A stretch of DNA of 64,000 nt, taken from positions 52,764 through 116,763 of the forward strand of contig NZ_CAAHFN010000050.1 of assembly GCF_900961225.1 (NCBI RefSeq), written 5' to 3'. The stretch's first letter is position 1. Each line of letters begins with the position of its first letter. Shown here piece after piece: positions 1 through 10,146 of the stretch. Below the pieces are notes generated by a model that saw nothing but the letters and a program-made list of their open reading frames with translations, was not told where the DNA came from and searched no databases. Source of the DNA: Modicisalibacter radicis. GTDB taxonomy: Bacteria; Pseudomonadota; Gammaproteobacteria; Pseudomonadales; Halomonadaceae. Both the position numbers and the translations under genes were made by a program.

Positions 1-268
1 GATCGGCATTATCCAGAGCGATCAGCGCCCGCTTGAGTCCAAAGCGACGCTTGAGCTCCTGTTCGATCTCGGCACTGACTGCCGGGTGCTGGCGCACCCT
101 GACATCCACGATGCCCTCCGCCTGAGCCCGCTTGAGCAAACGTCCGACCCGGACCCGGGACAGCCCCAGCCGATTGGCGATAACTTCCTGAGTCTCGCCT
201 TCCACATAGTAGAGAGTGGCAATCTCTGTCATCAAATCGATATCAGCGGAATCCTGACGCTCATTCAT
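1..268 (-). CDS. SorC/DeoR-type sugar-sensing transcriptional regulator, N-terminal part (runs off the window)
   Basis: Reading leftward from an ATG at 268, an open frame of 89 codons continues to the window edge. It begins MNERQDSADIDLMTEIATLY and carries a helix-turn-helix of the SorC type: a TQEVIANRLGLSRVRVGRLL segment at about residues 27-46, followed by KRAQAEGIVDVRV. In SorC proteins this N-terminal DNA-binding region precedes a sugar-phosphate-isomerase-like effector domain, which lies outside the window, so the effector and target genes cannot be named. The RBS is weak: AGAAC before ATGAAT. Confidence 0.8.
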   Translation of the reverse strand, partial: MNERQDSADIDLMTEIATLYYVEGETQEVIANRLGLSRVRVGRLLKRAQAEGIVDVRVRQHPAVSAEIEQELKRRFGLKRALIALDNAD

Positions 269-472
269 CCTGTTCTTCCCGGTGCTCTGCGTGACGGGCA
301 CTAGCATATCCTATAAAGCGAGGCTCCCAAACGAGCGAGAACCCGATCCAAGCCCCTCTGTGGCACCGCGTGACGCCCGAGACACCACCTGCACCGCAGC
401 CGACTTGGCGAGCCGCAGAGCCGTCGCGACACGGTGCTGCCGGCAGCCATTCGCACGCGGGTGGCGAGCGGG

Positions 473-1261
473 CTAGACCGGGACCCGATAACAGTCGCGG
501 CCGTCACGCTTGGCCTGAAACAGGGCGAGATCGGCACGGTTGACCGTGTTCTGATAGCTCTCGTCGAGGCGATATTCGGCGATGCCGGCACTCACGGTCA
601 GCGCAAGCGCCTCTTCGCCGGCCGTGAAGCGAGGTTCGCGTATCCGTGCGAGCAGTCGGTCGACGAGCTGTCGCGCCTGCGCCAGCGAACAGTCATGCAA
701 CAGCAGCAGAAACTCCTCGCCGCCCCAGCGACCGCACAGATCCCGCGTGCGTAGCGCCTGGCGCATGATCGCCGCCAGCTCGATGAGAATCCTATCGCCG
801 GTCTCGTGACCGTACTTGTCGTTGATACTCTTGAAATGGTCGACATCGACCATCACCACGCTGAACGTGGCAGCGTCGTGGTGGGCGCGACAGGCGGCCT
901 GCTTGAGATACTCGGCGATCTTCCGCCGGTTGGCCAGGCCGGTCAGCGGGTCGAGCGTCGAGGCCGCGTGCAGCTCGCGGTTGCTCTCGCGCATCAGCTC
1001 CTGGTAATGGTCCGAAATACGCGACAATTTTCGCTCCCGGCGTAACTGACGCTCGTATTGCTGCTGGACCTCGCGCATCTCGTCGCGGGTGAACTGCTGA
1101 TAACCGTCGGCGATCGACAGCAGACGCTCCAGGCGCTTTCGCTGCCCGCAGTGACTGCGATACAGCTGCTCCAGCGCCGGATAGAGCGGATGCTCGCGAT
1201 AAGCGTCCGCCTCGAGCAGCGACTCGATATAGGCGTACAGCGAAGCGTCGTCGGCGCTCAC
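473..1261 (-). CDS. siaD: SiaD-like diguanylate cyclase (GGDEF)
   Basis: 262 aa from a GTG at 1261. This start overlaps the siaC stop (GTGA) and has GAGG seven bases upstream; an ATG further upstream at 1303 lies inside siaC. The N-terminal half is helical and charged, with no membrane segment. The C-terminal half is a GGDEF domain with a GGEEF active site and an RxxD inhibitory site (RTRD) five residues before it, so the enzyme should make c-di-GMP and be product-inhibited. In Pseudomonas aeruginosa, SiaD is the cyclase activated by SiaC. The identical gene order here (siaA-B-C-D) supports the same role. Confidence 0.9.
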   Translation of the reverse strand: MSADDASLYAYIESLLEADAYREHPLYPALEQLYRSHCGQRKRLERLLSIADGYQQFTRDEMREVQQQYERQLRRERKLSRISDHYQELMRESNRELHAASTLDPLTGLANRRKIAEYLKQAACRAHHDAATFSVVMVDVDHFKSINDKYGHETGDRILIELAAIMRQALRTRDLCGRWGGEEFLLLLHDCSLAQARQLVDRLLARIREPRFTAGEEALALTVSAGIAEYRLDESYQNTVNRADLALFQAKRDGRDCYRVPV

Positions 1262-1647
1262 GCACCAACCTCGGTCGGTGCGATGAGAAAGGCAAAGGTG
1301 CAATCCTCGCGAAACTCTTCGGCGAGTTCGGCGATACGTTCGTTGCGCGGGTCGTAACGCCAGTCCACGGCGACGTCGCGTCCCGCCAGATGCGCCTCCT
1401 CGAGCAGGTCGAAGATGTCCATCATCGCCTTGACCGAACTGGTGTTGAGATAGACCAGGGCCAGCTCGAGCCGCAGGGGCGCCGAGCCCTGCTCGAGAAA
1501 GGCCTGCACCCAGCCGATGATCTGGCCGAAGAGTTCGTAGGAGTTTTCCGGATAGGAATCGCCCTGCATGGTCAGCCGTCCCGCCGCCCAGTCGCTCTGG
1601 ACGGCGGGGGTGGACTGGGTACCGGCAATTTTCAGATCACTGTGCAT
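1258..1647 (-). CDS. siaC: SiaC regulatory phosphoprotein (DUF1987)
   Basis: 129 aa, the usual length of the family. It contains the conserved segment LVYLNTSSVKAMMDIFDLLE. The Thr of NTSS is residue 69 and corresponds to the Thr68 phosphorylated by SiaB in P. aeruginosa. In the studied system, unphosphorylated SiaC binds SiaD and switches on c-di-GMP synthesis, while SiaA removes and SiaB adds the phosphate. The gene lies 9 bp after siaB and overlaps siaD by 4 bp, as expected for one transcript. Confidence 0.92.
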   Translation of the reverse strand: MHSDLKIAGTQSTPAVQSDWAAGRLTMQGDSYPENSYELFGQIIGWVQAFLEQGSAPLRLELALVYLNTSSVKAMMDIFDLLEEAHLAGRDVAVDWRYDPRNERIAELAEEFREDCTFAFLIAPTEVGA

Positions 1648-1656
1648 GGGGCTATC

Positions 1657-2190
1657 TCATACTGTCGCTGTCAGGCTGAAGAAACCCCGGCCATCGGGCA
1701 GGCGCTCCAGCGAGGTTTGAAGTGGTCGACTGGACTTGCGGGCCATGTCGAGAATACCCAGACCGGCACCGCTGCTCGCCTCGGCATCGCGAGGCTGACG
1801 CAGTTGCTGCTTGTAGGCGCGCTTGAGCTCGGCCTTGTCGAGCCCCGCCAACGCCTCGATGCTCTCGACCAGGTGCCGGCCGTCGGCCCACTCGACGAGA
1901 TTGCCCGCCGAGATCAGGTAGCGCTCGTCCGCGTCCCGGGCGACGGCGATGGTCGCGGTAGCCTGGGTTTCGTCATAGCCCTGCTGGCCAGCATAGTGAC
2001 GTATGTTCTGGGTCATTTCGATGTAGATGGCAAACACATCCATCGCCGCCGAGGGGGCGGTTTCCTGGTTGGCCATGTAGTTCCGCAGGGCGTTGCCGAT
2101 CTCCTCGATGAGGCTGCGCGAGATCGGACCGTTGAAGCACAGCATGATGCGCTGCTGAAGATAGCTATCGCGCATGGCGAGCAGATTCAT
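1657..2190 (-). CDS. siaB: SiaB-family protein kinase
   Basis: 177 aa from ATG 2190, with GAGG eight bases upstream and the siaA stop 10 bp away; a longer frame from 2238 would overlap siaA. The sequence shows a GHKL-like ATPase layout: an N-box-like IEMTQNIRHYA at about residues 57-67 and a G-box-like GAGLGILDMARKS near residue 150. Proteins of this family are Ser/Thr kinases that phosphorylate SiaC, opposing SiaA. It is soluble, with no membrane segment. It belongs to the siaABCD operon. Confidence 0.88.
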   Translation of the reverse strand: MNLLAMRDSYLQQRIMLCFNGPISRSLIEEIGNALRNYMANQETAPSAAMDVFAIYIEMTQNIRHYAGQQGYDETQATATIAVARDADERYLISAGNLVEWADGRHLVESIEALAGLDKAELKRAYKQQLRQPRDAEASSGAGLGILDMARKSSRPLQTSLERLPDGRGFFSLTATV

Positions 2191-2200
2191 GGCGTCGTCC

Positions 2201-4255
2201 TCATGAGGAGTCGTCGGAGCGAGAAGGGACAAAAGCATCGCGTCGCGTGTCGGCCGAGGGCCGATAGCGGAAGCTCAGCACGGTGATGTCGTCACGCTGG
2301 GGAAGCTCGCCGCGATAGCTTTCCAGCTCGGTCTCGAAGGCGGCGATCTGCGCCTCGAGCGGTCGACCGGCCTGGCTCATCAACATCGACTCGAAGCGCG
2401 AATTGCCGAAACCGAAGCCGTGCTCGCCGCCGGCCTGATCGAGGAAACCATCGCTGCACAGGGTATAGGTCCAGCCGGCGCGCAGCGGCTGACGCGTGCT
2501 GGTGTAGACCATGCGCCGCTTCTGGGCCAGGGCCCGCTTGCCGCCACGCTGGACCTCGAGCTGCTCGCCATCGGTGGCGTAGAGGCCGATCTTGGCCCCG
2601 GCGAAGGTCAGGGTGCGGGTCGCGGCATCGACCCAGACCAGGCCGACATCCATGTTGGTCGCGATGGAACCCGGCAGGCGCTCCTGGTTGAACAGCTCCC
2701 GGGCCTGGCGATCGGTGGCGTTGAGAATGCCCGCAGGGTCGTCCTCGCCGATCTCCAGAATGGCATGATCGATGATCGCGCGGGCAAGCATGGTCATCAG
2801 CGCGCCCGGCACGCCATGCCCGGCACAATCGACGACGCCCAGCAGACACCCGTGTTCGTACTCGCGGAACAGGTAGAAGTCGCCGCCGACATGGTCGCGG
2901 GGACGCCAGAGCACCGCGTACTGATGCTCTAGTGCCGTGCCGAGCTGCGGGCTGGGCAGGATAGCCCGCTGGATGATGCCGGCATACTCCAGCGAGTCTT
3001 CGATCTGACGCCGGGCCCTCACCATGTCCCGGTTGGCACTTTCGAGTGCGGCGGTGCGCTCGCGCACCCGGGCTTCCAGCTCGCGGGTATGCCGTTCGAC
3101 TTGCTGCGCCATGCGCGCAAAGGCGCGGGACAGTTCGCCGATCTCGTCGTTGCGGCGTACCGGCAACTGCGACACGTAGTCACCATCGGCGATCGCCGAT
3201 GCCGACTGCTGAAGGCGGCGTAGCGGCAGGATGATCAGCCGTTCGGTCGCGTAGGAAAACGCCAGCAACAGGACCGTCAGGAGCGTGACGAGCCCTCCCA
3301 CCAGCGGCCATAACCAACCGGGATCGAGCAGTCGGGCAGCCTGCACGTCCAGCGCCGTGATCATCACCCAGTCCAGCTCGGGAAGGTAGCCCACCGAAAG
3401 CAGGCGCTGCTTGCCGTCGAGCGTCGCCGACAGCGTGTGGACCTCGCCGGGATGTTGCACGGCGAAGCCGATCGCCTTCATCACGGCGGTGCGCTGCCCG
3501 GGGGCGTCGATCAGGTCCTGGATGCGTTGGCCGTGGCCGACCTGGCCAGCCTCGGCGCCCGAGCTGTAGGCGATACGACCGGCATCCGGATGCGCCTGGA
3601 AGGCGCCGTTTCGGTCGACGATCATGGGGGTCATGCCGTTGGCCCCGTCGCGAATGAAGTCGTCCAGAAAGTCGCTCAGGTCGAGGCCGCTGCCGGCGAT
3701 GCCCAGCGGCGACCGGGCGTCGCGCACCACGACATTGAACCAGACCTTGGTCACGCCGAGCTTGCTGTCGATATTGACGTTGATATTGTCGGTGACGCCA
3801 CTGCTCAGGGTATTGAAGTACCAGGCATCCTCGGCGTCGCCGCCAGCGATGCGATAGCGGGGCGTGCGCGCCTTGGCGCTGCCGTCGGTGTTGAAGTAGT
3901 AGTCCCCGCTGGCATCGACGACGATGAAGAAGGTGTGGTCGGCGAAGCTCTGGCGGAAGCCTTCCGCTTCCCGAAAGAAGCGGCGCCGCTTGTCCGGATC
4001 GGTTTCGTCGGCCAGCCAGTCACGGGTGGTCAGCGCGTTGCCGAAACGCTGCGCCAGCGCGAGCTCCCGCGACACCGGCGCCAGGATTCGCTGCATGTGC
4101 AGCAGCGTGTAGCTCTCTGCATAGCCGGTGGCGAAATGGCGGCGGATATCGTCGATTGCCTGCCAGCCGATGACGAGGGCGGACAGCAACGAGAGTAGGC
4201 AGGCAAGCAGCAGGGTCAGTGTCGACCTGCCACGTAGCCCCCAGCGAAATGTCAT
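2201..4255 (-). CDS. siaA: SiaA membrane PP2C-like phosphatase with HAMP domain
   Basis: 684 aa. It has a transmembrane segment at about residues 12-32, a periplasmic sensor region of about 290 residues resembling a dCache domain, a second membrane segment near 315-335, a HAMP domain (LPLRRLQQSASAIADGDY), a coiled coil and a C-terminal SpoIIE/PP2C phosphatase domain. The phosphatase motifs GGDFYL, DCAGHGVPGALMTM, CSDGFLDQ and QRDDITV are all present, so the metal site looks intact. In P. aeruginosa, SiaA dephosphorylates SiaC in response to an outside signal. It is the first gene of the operon. Confidence 0.92.
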   Translation of the reverse strand: MTFRWGLRGRSTLTLLLACLLSLLSALVIGWQAIDDIRRHFATGYAESYTLLHMQRILAPVSRELALAQRFGNALTTRDWLADETDPDKRRRFFREAEGFRQSFADHTFFIVVDASGDYYFNTDGSAKARTPRYRIAGGDAEDAWYFNTLSSGVTDNINVNIDSKLGVTKVWFNVVVRDARSPLGIAGSGLDLSDFLDDFIRDGANGMTPMIVDRNGAFQAHPDAGRIAYSSGAEAGQVGHGQRIQDLIDAPGQRTAVMKAIGFAVQHPGEVHTLSATLDGKQRLLSVGYLPELDWVMITALDVQAARLLDPGWLWPLVGGLVTLLTVLLLAFSYATERLIILPLRRLQQSASAIADGDYVSQLPVRRNDEIGELSRAFARMAQQVERHTRELEARVRERTAALESANRDMVRARRQIEDSLEYAGIIQRAILPSPQLGTALEHQYAVLWRPRDHVGGDFYLFREYEHGCLLGVVDCAGHGVPGALMTMLARAIIDHAILEIGEDDPAGILNATDRQARELFNQERLPGSIATNMDVGLVWVDAATRTLTFAGAKIGLYATDGEQLEVQRGGKRALAQKRRMVYTSTRQPLRAGWTYTLCSDGFLDQAGGEHGFGFGNSRFESMLMSQAGRPLEAQIAAFETELESYRGELPQRDDITVLSFRYRPSADTRRDAFVPSRSDDSS

Positions 4256-4435
4256 CGAAAACGTTCCCGAATGCGCGGCGTTATAGGTCTAGTCGGAATA
4301 CCGCAAATAGCTAACATGCCACAAACCGGCATCGAGAACGAGTTTTCTCATGCCCTGTCGTTGGGCGCGGCCATACCGGCAGACGATGGCTGCGCCAACG
4401 CCATGACGGATCGCTCGGCCGGCATGGCACCCACC

Positions 4436-4462
4436 AAAAAGCACGACCGGGGCCGTGCTTTT
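4436..4462 (-). terminator. Rho-independent terminator after nrdF
   Basis: Arms AAAAGCACG and CGTGCTTTT around an 8-base GC-rich loop. On the minus strand the hairpin ends in a run of five T, about 30 bp past the nrdF stop. The A-rich and T-rich flanks could make it work in both directions. It separates nrdHIEF from siaABCD. Confidence 0.8.
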
Positions 4463-4491
4463 GCGGTTCCAGAACCAACCTGCGCGAGGCG

Positions 4492-5574
<1,083 letters not shown>

Positions 5575-7752
5575 CTAGAGCGTGCAGGACACGCAGCCCT
5601 CGACCTCCGTGCCTTCCAGCGCCGACTGGCGCAGGCGCACGTAGTAGATCGTCTTGATGCCCTTGCGCCAGGCGTAGATCTGCGCCCGGTTGATGTCGCG
5701 GGTGGTCGCCGTGTCGTGGAAATACAGCGTCAGCGACAGGCCCTGGTCGACGTGGCGGGTGGCCTCGGCGTAGGTGTCGATGATCGCCTCGGGGCCGATC
5801 TCGTAGGCGTCGCGATAGTATTCCTGATTGGCGTCGTTGAGGAACGGCGCCGGGTAGTAGACACGCCCCAGCTTGCCCTCCTTGCGGATCTCGACCTTGG
5901 ACACCACCGGGTGGATGCTCGAGGTCGAGTTGTTGATGTACGAGATCGAGCCGGTCGGTGGAATCGCCTGCAGGTTGCGGTTGAAAAGTCCGTGTTCCAT
6001 CACCGATTCCTTGAGCGCGCGCCAGTCGGCCTGGGTCGGGATCTCGATGCCGCTCTTCTCGAACAAGCCGCGCACTTTCGCGGTCCTGGGCGCCCACGCC
6101 TGTTCGGTGTACTTGTCGAAATAAGCCCCGCTGGCGTACTGCGACTCCTCGAAACCGGCGAAGGCGGTGCCGCGCTCGATGGCCAGGCGGTTCGAGGCAC
6201 GCAGCGCGTGGAAAGTCACCGTGTAGAAATACAGGTTGGTGAAATCCAGGCCCTCTTCGCTGCCGTAGTGGATATGTTCGCGGGCCAGGTAGCCATGCAG
6301 GTTCATCTGGCCCAGGCCGATGGCGTGGGAGCGCTTGTTGGCCTCGGCGATCGACGGCACCGAGCGGATGTCGCTCATCTCGGAAACCGCGGTCAGCCCG
6401 CGGATCGCGGTCTCGATGCTGGCGGCGAAGTCCGGCGAATCCATCACCTTGGCGATGTTCAGCGACCCCAGGTTGCAGGAGATGTCCTCGCCGATGCGCC
6501 GATAGCCCAGATCGTCGTCGTACTCGGTCGGCGAATTGACCTGCAGGATCTCCGAGCACAGGTTGCTCATGTTGATGCGCCCGGCCACCGGGTTGGCGCG
6601 GTTCGCGGTGTCCTCGAACAGGAGATACGGGTAGCCGGACTCGAACTGCAGCTCGGCGATCGCCTGGAACAGCTCGCGGGCGTTGATCTTGGTCTTGCGG
6701 ATACGCCCGTCGTCGACCATCTCCTGGTATTTCTCGGTAACGCTGATGTCGCCGAACGGCACGCCGTAGATGCGCTCGACATCATAGGGCGAGAACAGGT
6801 ACATCGCTTCGTTGCGCTTGGCCAGTTCGAAGGTAATGTCGGGGATCACCACGCCCAGCGAGAGCGTCTTGATGCGGATCTTCTCGTCGGCGTTCTCGCG
6901 CTTGGTGTCGAGAAAACGCAGGATGTCCGGGTGGTGGGCGTTGAGATACACCGCGCCGGCGCCCTGCCGCGCGCCCAGCTGGTTGGCGTAGGAGAACGCG
7001 TCCTCGAGCATCTTCATGATAGGGATGATGCCCGACGACTGGTTCTCGATGCGCTTGATCGGCGCCCCGGCCTCGCGAATGTTGCTCAGCAGGAAGGCCA
7101 CCCCGCCACCGCGCTTGGAGAGCTGCAGCGCCGAATTGATGGAGCGCCCGATGGACTCCATGTTGTCCTCGATGCGCAGCAGGAAGCACGACACCAGCTC
7201 GCCGCGCTGCTGCTTGCCGCAATTGAGAAACGTCGGCGTGGCCGGCTGGAAACGCCCATGCAGGATCTCGTCGACGAGCTGGCGGGCAAGCGCCTCGTCG
7301 CCGCGCGCCAGGTTCAGCGCGACCATGCACACACGATCCTCGAAGCGTTCCAGGTAGCGCTTGCCGTCGAAGGTCTTGAGCGTATAGCTGGTGTAGTACT
7401 TGAAGGCGCCGAGAAAGCTCTGGAAGCGGAACTTGACCGCGTAGGCCTGATCGAACAGCGCGCTGACGAAGGCGAAATCGTACTGTTCGAGCACCGCACG
7501 TTCGTAGTAGCCCTCCTCGACCAGGTAATCGAGCTTTTCCTCGAGGGTGTGGAAGAACACGGTGTTCTGATTGACGTGCTGCAGGAAGTATTGACGCGCG
7601 GCCTCGCGATCCTTGTCGAGCTGCAGATGGCCTTCGGCGTCATACAGGTTGAGCATGGCATTGAGCGCATGGTAATCCAGCGACTGCCTGGGCCGGGCCG
7701 CCTCGCCCGACACGCCGGGTTCATGGGTCTGCATCGTCGTTTCATCCAACAT
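5575..7752 (-). CDS. nrdE: Class Ib ribonucleotide reductase, alpha subunit
   Basis: About 725 aa from ATG 7752, overlapping nrdI by 11 bp. ATG 7734 is an alternative start with a slightly better GGAT ribosome site. The segment [13 protein letters not shown] near the N-terminus is typical of NrdE. The radical-site region [11 protein letters not shown], the SLNIAKV segment and the C-terminal redox pair CVSC, two residues from the end, are all visible. The short N-terminus lacks an ATP-cone, as usual for class Ib enzymes. It catalyses ribonucleotide reduction, with electrons from NrdH. Confidence 0.96.
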   Translation of the reverse strand: MLDETTMQTHEPGVSGEAARPRQSLDYHALNAMLNLYDAEGHLQLDKDREAARQYFLQHVNQNTVFFHTLEEKLDYLVEEGYYERAVLEQYDFAFVSALFDQAYAVKFRFQSFLGAFKYYTSYTLKTFDGKRYLERFEDRVCMVALNLARGDEALARQLVDEILHGRFQPATPTFLNCGKQQRGELVSCFLLRIEDNMESIGRSINSALQLSKRGGGVAFLLSNIREAGAPIKRIENQSSGIIPIMKMLEDAFSYANQLGARQGAGAVYLNAHHPDILRFLDTKRENADEKIRIKTLSLGVVIPDITFELAKRNEAMYLFSPYDVERIYGVPFGDISVTEKYQEMVDDGRIRKTKINARELFQAIAELQFESGYPYLLFEDTANRANPVAGRINMSNLCSEILQVNSPTEYDDDLGYRRIGEDISCNLGSLNIAKVMDSPDFAASIETAIRGLTAVSEMSDIRSVPSIAEANKRSHAIGLGQMNLHGYLAREHIHYGSEEGLDFTNLYFYTVTFHALRASNRLAIERGTAFAGFEESQYASGAYFDKYTEQAWAPRTAKVRGLFEKSGIEIPTQADWRALKESVMEHGLFNRNLQAIPPTGSISYINNSTSSIHPVVSKVEIRKEGKLGRVYYPAPFLNDANQEYYRDAYEIGPEAIIDTYAEATRHVDQGLSLTLYFHDTATTRDINRAQIYAWRKGIKTIYYVRLRQSALEGTEVEGCVSCTL

Positions 7753-8158
7753 GAGATAGCTCGGTTTGCAAAAGGGGCGCCAGACGCTGACGGACTGCGG
7801 CGACATCCTCGGGCGTGCCCGTCAGTTCGAAGCGGTAGAGCATCGGTACCTGGCATTTATGGGCAACGACACGCCCGGCGAGGCCATAGGCGGCGCCGAA
7901 GTTGGTGTTGCCACCCGCGATCACGCCACGGATCAGCGCGCGGTTGTGCTCATCGTTGAGAAAGCGGATCACCGGGCCCGGAACCGCCGTGCGCGGATCG
8001 CCATCGCCGTAGGTCGGCACGACGAGCACATAGGGCTGGTCGACCCGCAATGCCCCCTCGTCGCGGTTCAGCGGGATGCGCGCGGCGGGAATCCCCAGTT
8101 TTTCCACGAAGCGCCGGGTGTTGCCCGACTTGGTCGAGAAATAGACCAGTTCGCTCAC
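7742..8158 (-). CDS. nrdI: NrdI flavodoxin-like activator of class Ib RNR
   Basis: 138 aa from GTG 8158, preceded by GGAG six bases upstream. Starting here gives the family N-terminus (V/M)[19 protein letters not shown], whereas an ATG at 8191 adds 11 unrelated residues. The flavin-binding loops are STKSGNT, PTYGDGD and the GGNTNFG segment. NrdI supplies oxidant to NrdF during assembly of the dimanganese-tyrosyl radical cofactor. It is placed between nrdH and nrdE, as in other nrdHIEF operons. Confidence 0.93.
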   Translation of the reverse strand: MSELVYFSTKSGNTRRFVEKLGIPAARIPLNRDEGALRVDQPYVLVVPTYGDGDPRTAVPGPVIRFLNDEHNRALIRGVIAGGNTNFGAAYGLAGRVVAHKCQVPMLYRFELTGTPEDVAAVRQRLAPLLQTELSHVG

Positions 8159-8205
8159 GTCGCTCTCCCGTTGCGTCCAGTTGGCGATCAAAGGCTTGCC
8201 GCGGC

Positions 8206-8427
8206 TTACGCCAGGCTGCGGATCTTCTCGGGACGAAACCCCGACCAGTGCTCACCCGCGGCGACCACCACCGGCAGCTGGCGATAGCCCAGCGACTCCA
8301 CGGTCTCGATGGCCTCATGGTCCTGAGTCAGGTCGACGACGGTATAATCGAGCCCCTGCTTGTCGAGCGCCCGGTAGGTCGCGTGGCACTGCATGCAATC
8401 CGGCTTGCTGTAAATCTTGATACTCAT
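8206..8427 (-). CDS. nrdH: NrdH glutaredoxin-like redoxin
   Basis: 73 aa, the standard length. It has a CMQC redox centre at residues 11-14, the cis-Pro segment LPVVV and the C-terminal WSGFRPEKI signature that marks NrdH rather than ordinary glutaredoxin. It passes electrons, probably from thioredoxin reductase, to NrdE. It is the first gene of the operon. Upstream, the leader holds a perfect 24-bp palindrome and two NrdR-like boxes. Confidence 0.95.
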   Translation of the reverse strand: MSIKIYSKPDCMQCHATYRALDKQGLDYTVVDLTQDHEAIETVESLGYRQLPVVVAAGEHWSGFRPEKIRSLA

Positions 8428-8457
8428 GACAATGATTCCGTTTTGGTTTAAGGCGGC

Positions 8458-8481
8458 GAGTCATCGACGCGTCGATGACTC
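8458..8481. repeat. Perfect 24-bp palindrome in the nrdHIEF leader
   Basis: GAGTCATCGACG is followed directly by its exact reverse complement CGTCGATGACTC, with no spacer. It lies 31 bp upstream of the nrdH start and downstream of the NrdR-like boxes, so it should be transcribed in the 5' leader. There is no T-run on either side, so it does not look like a terminator. It could be an operator or an mRNA hairpin. Confidence 0.85.
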
Positions 8482-8520
8482 AATCCTACCGATTGACCGG
8501 GCGAACGGCCAATGCATTTT

Positions 8521-8568
8521 ATCTATATATGGTAGGTTTTGCCGACCCACGTCAAACATATTGTAGTA
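8521..8568 (-). promoter_or_regulatory. Pair of NrdR-box-like sites upstream of nrdH
   Basis: Two AT-rich near-palindromes, CTATATATGG (core 8523-8532) and ACATATTGTAGT (8556-8567), lie about three helical turns apart. NrdR, the ATP-cone repressor of RNR operons, binds paired 16-bp boxes with a TATAT-like centre at this kind of spacing. The match to the box consensus is partial and was made by eye. Confidence 0.5.
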
Positions 8569-8737
8569 AACGGCGAGATCGCCGGATGTCGGCATGGCCC
8601 GCCAGCGGCGCCCGCAGGGGCGCCTCCGGGGCCGTCATCACGGCTGACTTGCGTGTCGCCGGACTCGCGAAAGCGGAGATAAAGGCCGGCAAACGAGAGC
8701 CGGGCGAGCCGTCGGGGGGCGTTCGTGTCGTGTCTTC

Positions 8738-9931
8738 CTAGCGCTGGCCGAAGCCATCGCGCAGATAACCTCCCAGCAGCCAGCGCAACGGCTTGGCGTG
8801 GCGCGCCGCGCCAAGCAGCCCATGGCGTGCGAGTCGCGCCAGCGGCTGCGTATCGCCGTACAGCGCCGTGAGCGAGCGGGACGCCAGCCACAGCGGCTGC
8901 GTGGCGCGTCGATGGCGCCGCTCGTAGGCCGCCAACAGCGTGTCCGCGCCGATATCCCGCCCGCTGGTTCGGGCCTTGCGGACCTCCTCGGCCAGGCGGC
9001 GAACGCTCGCCAGCCCGACGTTGAAGCCATGCGCCGTCACCGGGTGCAGGCCCAGCGCGGCATCGCCGATCAGCGCGAAGCGCGGGGCTGTCAGCCGCTC
9101 GGCGCGGCTCTCCACCAGCGGATAGGCGTGGAACTCGCCGCTGCGCCGCATATCGCCCAGGCAGTGGCGATAGCGCCGCGTGATCTCGGCGGAGAAGGCC
9201 TCGGCGCCGAGCGCCAGCAACCGCTCGGCGTCCGCCGGGTCCAGGGTCATCACCAGCGAGGCGTTGGACCCTTGCAGCGGCAGCAGCGACAGCGCCTGGC
9301 CATAATCGAACCACGACCAGGTCACCTGTCCGTGGGGCCGCTCGTGGCTCACCCGCCCCACCAACAGGCGCTGCCCGCTATCGTGTAGCTGGGCGGGCAC
9401 TCCCATCAGCCGGCGCGACATCGAGAACCGGCCGTCGGCGCCGACTACCAGCCGCGCCGGGCACTCGCTGGCGGCATCGAACGTCACGTTCAGGGTCCGT
9501 GTGTCGCGGCGCAGGCCGCTCACCTGGCGCCCATCCAGCCATTCGATGCTTGCGCAGGCCGAGGCGGCGAGAAACGCCGCGCGGCGTATCGCCCGATTGG
9601 CCACCAGCCAGCCGAGTGGCTGCTGCGCATCGCGCGGCGTATCGGCGAGGATCAAGCCCCGGGACTCGTGGCCGTTGTACAGTCGCACCTCGCGGATCGG
9701 CGCGCAGGCCTGGGGGTCGAGGTGCTGCCAGATGCCGCAACGCTCGAGATGCTTGCGCGAGGCATGGGTCAGGGCGATCTCGCGGCCGTCGTCGGCGGGC
9801 TCTGCCAACTGCGCTTTCGACAGCCGGTCGATGACGCTCACCTGCAGCCCGGCGCCGGCCAGCTCCACGGCCTGGCATAGCCCGGCGGGGCCGGCACCGA
9901 TCACCGCTACATCGCTCGACTCGTCCGCCAT
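8738..9931 (-). CDS. UbiH/UbiF/UbiM-family FAD-dependent hydroxylase
   Basis: 397 aa from ATG 9931 (MADESSDVAVIGAGPAGL), with a G-rich ribosome site four bases upstream. The N-terminal Rossmann motif VIGAGPAGL binds FAD. A DGREIALTH segment follows, then the conserved FAD motif GDAALGLHPVTAHGFNVGL near residue 290. This is the UbiH/COQ6 family, which hydroxylates the ubiquinone ring. The DGREIALTH segment resembles what I recall of UbiM, but which ring position it modifies cannot be decided from sequence alone. It stands as a single gene between nrdHIEF and fbaB. Confidence 0.82.
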   Translation of the reverse strand: MADESSDVAVIGAGPAGLCQAVELAGAGLQVSVIDRLSKAQLAEPADDGREIALTHASRKHLERCGIWQHLDPQACAPIREVRLYNGHESRGLILADTPRDAQQPLGWLVANRAIRRAAFLAASACASIEWLDGRQVSGLRRDTRTLNVTFDAASECPARLVVGADGRFSMSRRLMGVPAQLHDSGQRLLVGRVSHERPHGQVTWSWFDYGQALSLLPLQGSNASLVMTLDPADAERLLALGAEAFSAEITRRYRHCLGDMRRSGEFHAYPLVESRAERLTAPRFALIGDAALGLHPVTAHGFNVGLASVRRLAEEVRKARTSGRDIGADTLLAAYERRHRRATQPLWLASRSLTALYGDTQPLARLARHGLLGAARHAKPLRWLLGGYLRDGFGQR

Positions 9932-10083
9932 GACGCCCCCTTCGCTGATACCCGCTCGGATAATGCCCAACAGGATCGCCAGCCTGATGAATGAGAAGCA
10001 CTCATGTTAACCGAAGGCGCGAGCCCGGACGACAGCCGCGGCAAAAGACCGCGCGGGTAGCGATACAGGACTCCGGAACCAGA

Positions 10084-10105
10084 AGGCCCGGCATGAGCCG
10101 GGCCT
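10084..10105 (-). terminator. Hairpin downstream of fbaB
   Basis: AGGCCCGGC and GCCGGGCCT around the loop ATGA, 42 bp past the aldolase stop. On the minus strand it is followed by TCTGGTTCC, only moderately T-rich, so it is a weak intrinsic terminator at best. Confidence 0.5.
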
Positions 10106-10146
10106 CGAGATGTGCCGGATCGTCGCCGGCGATGGTCAGCGACCGA

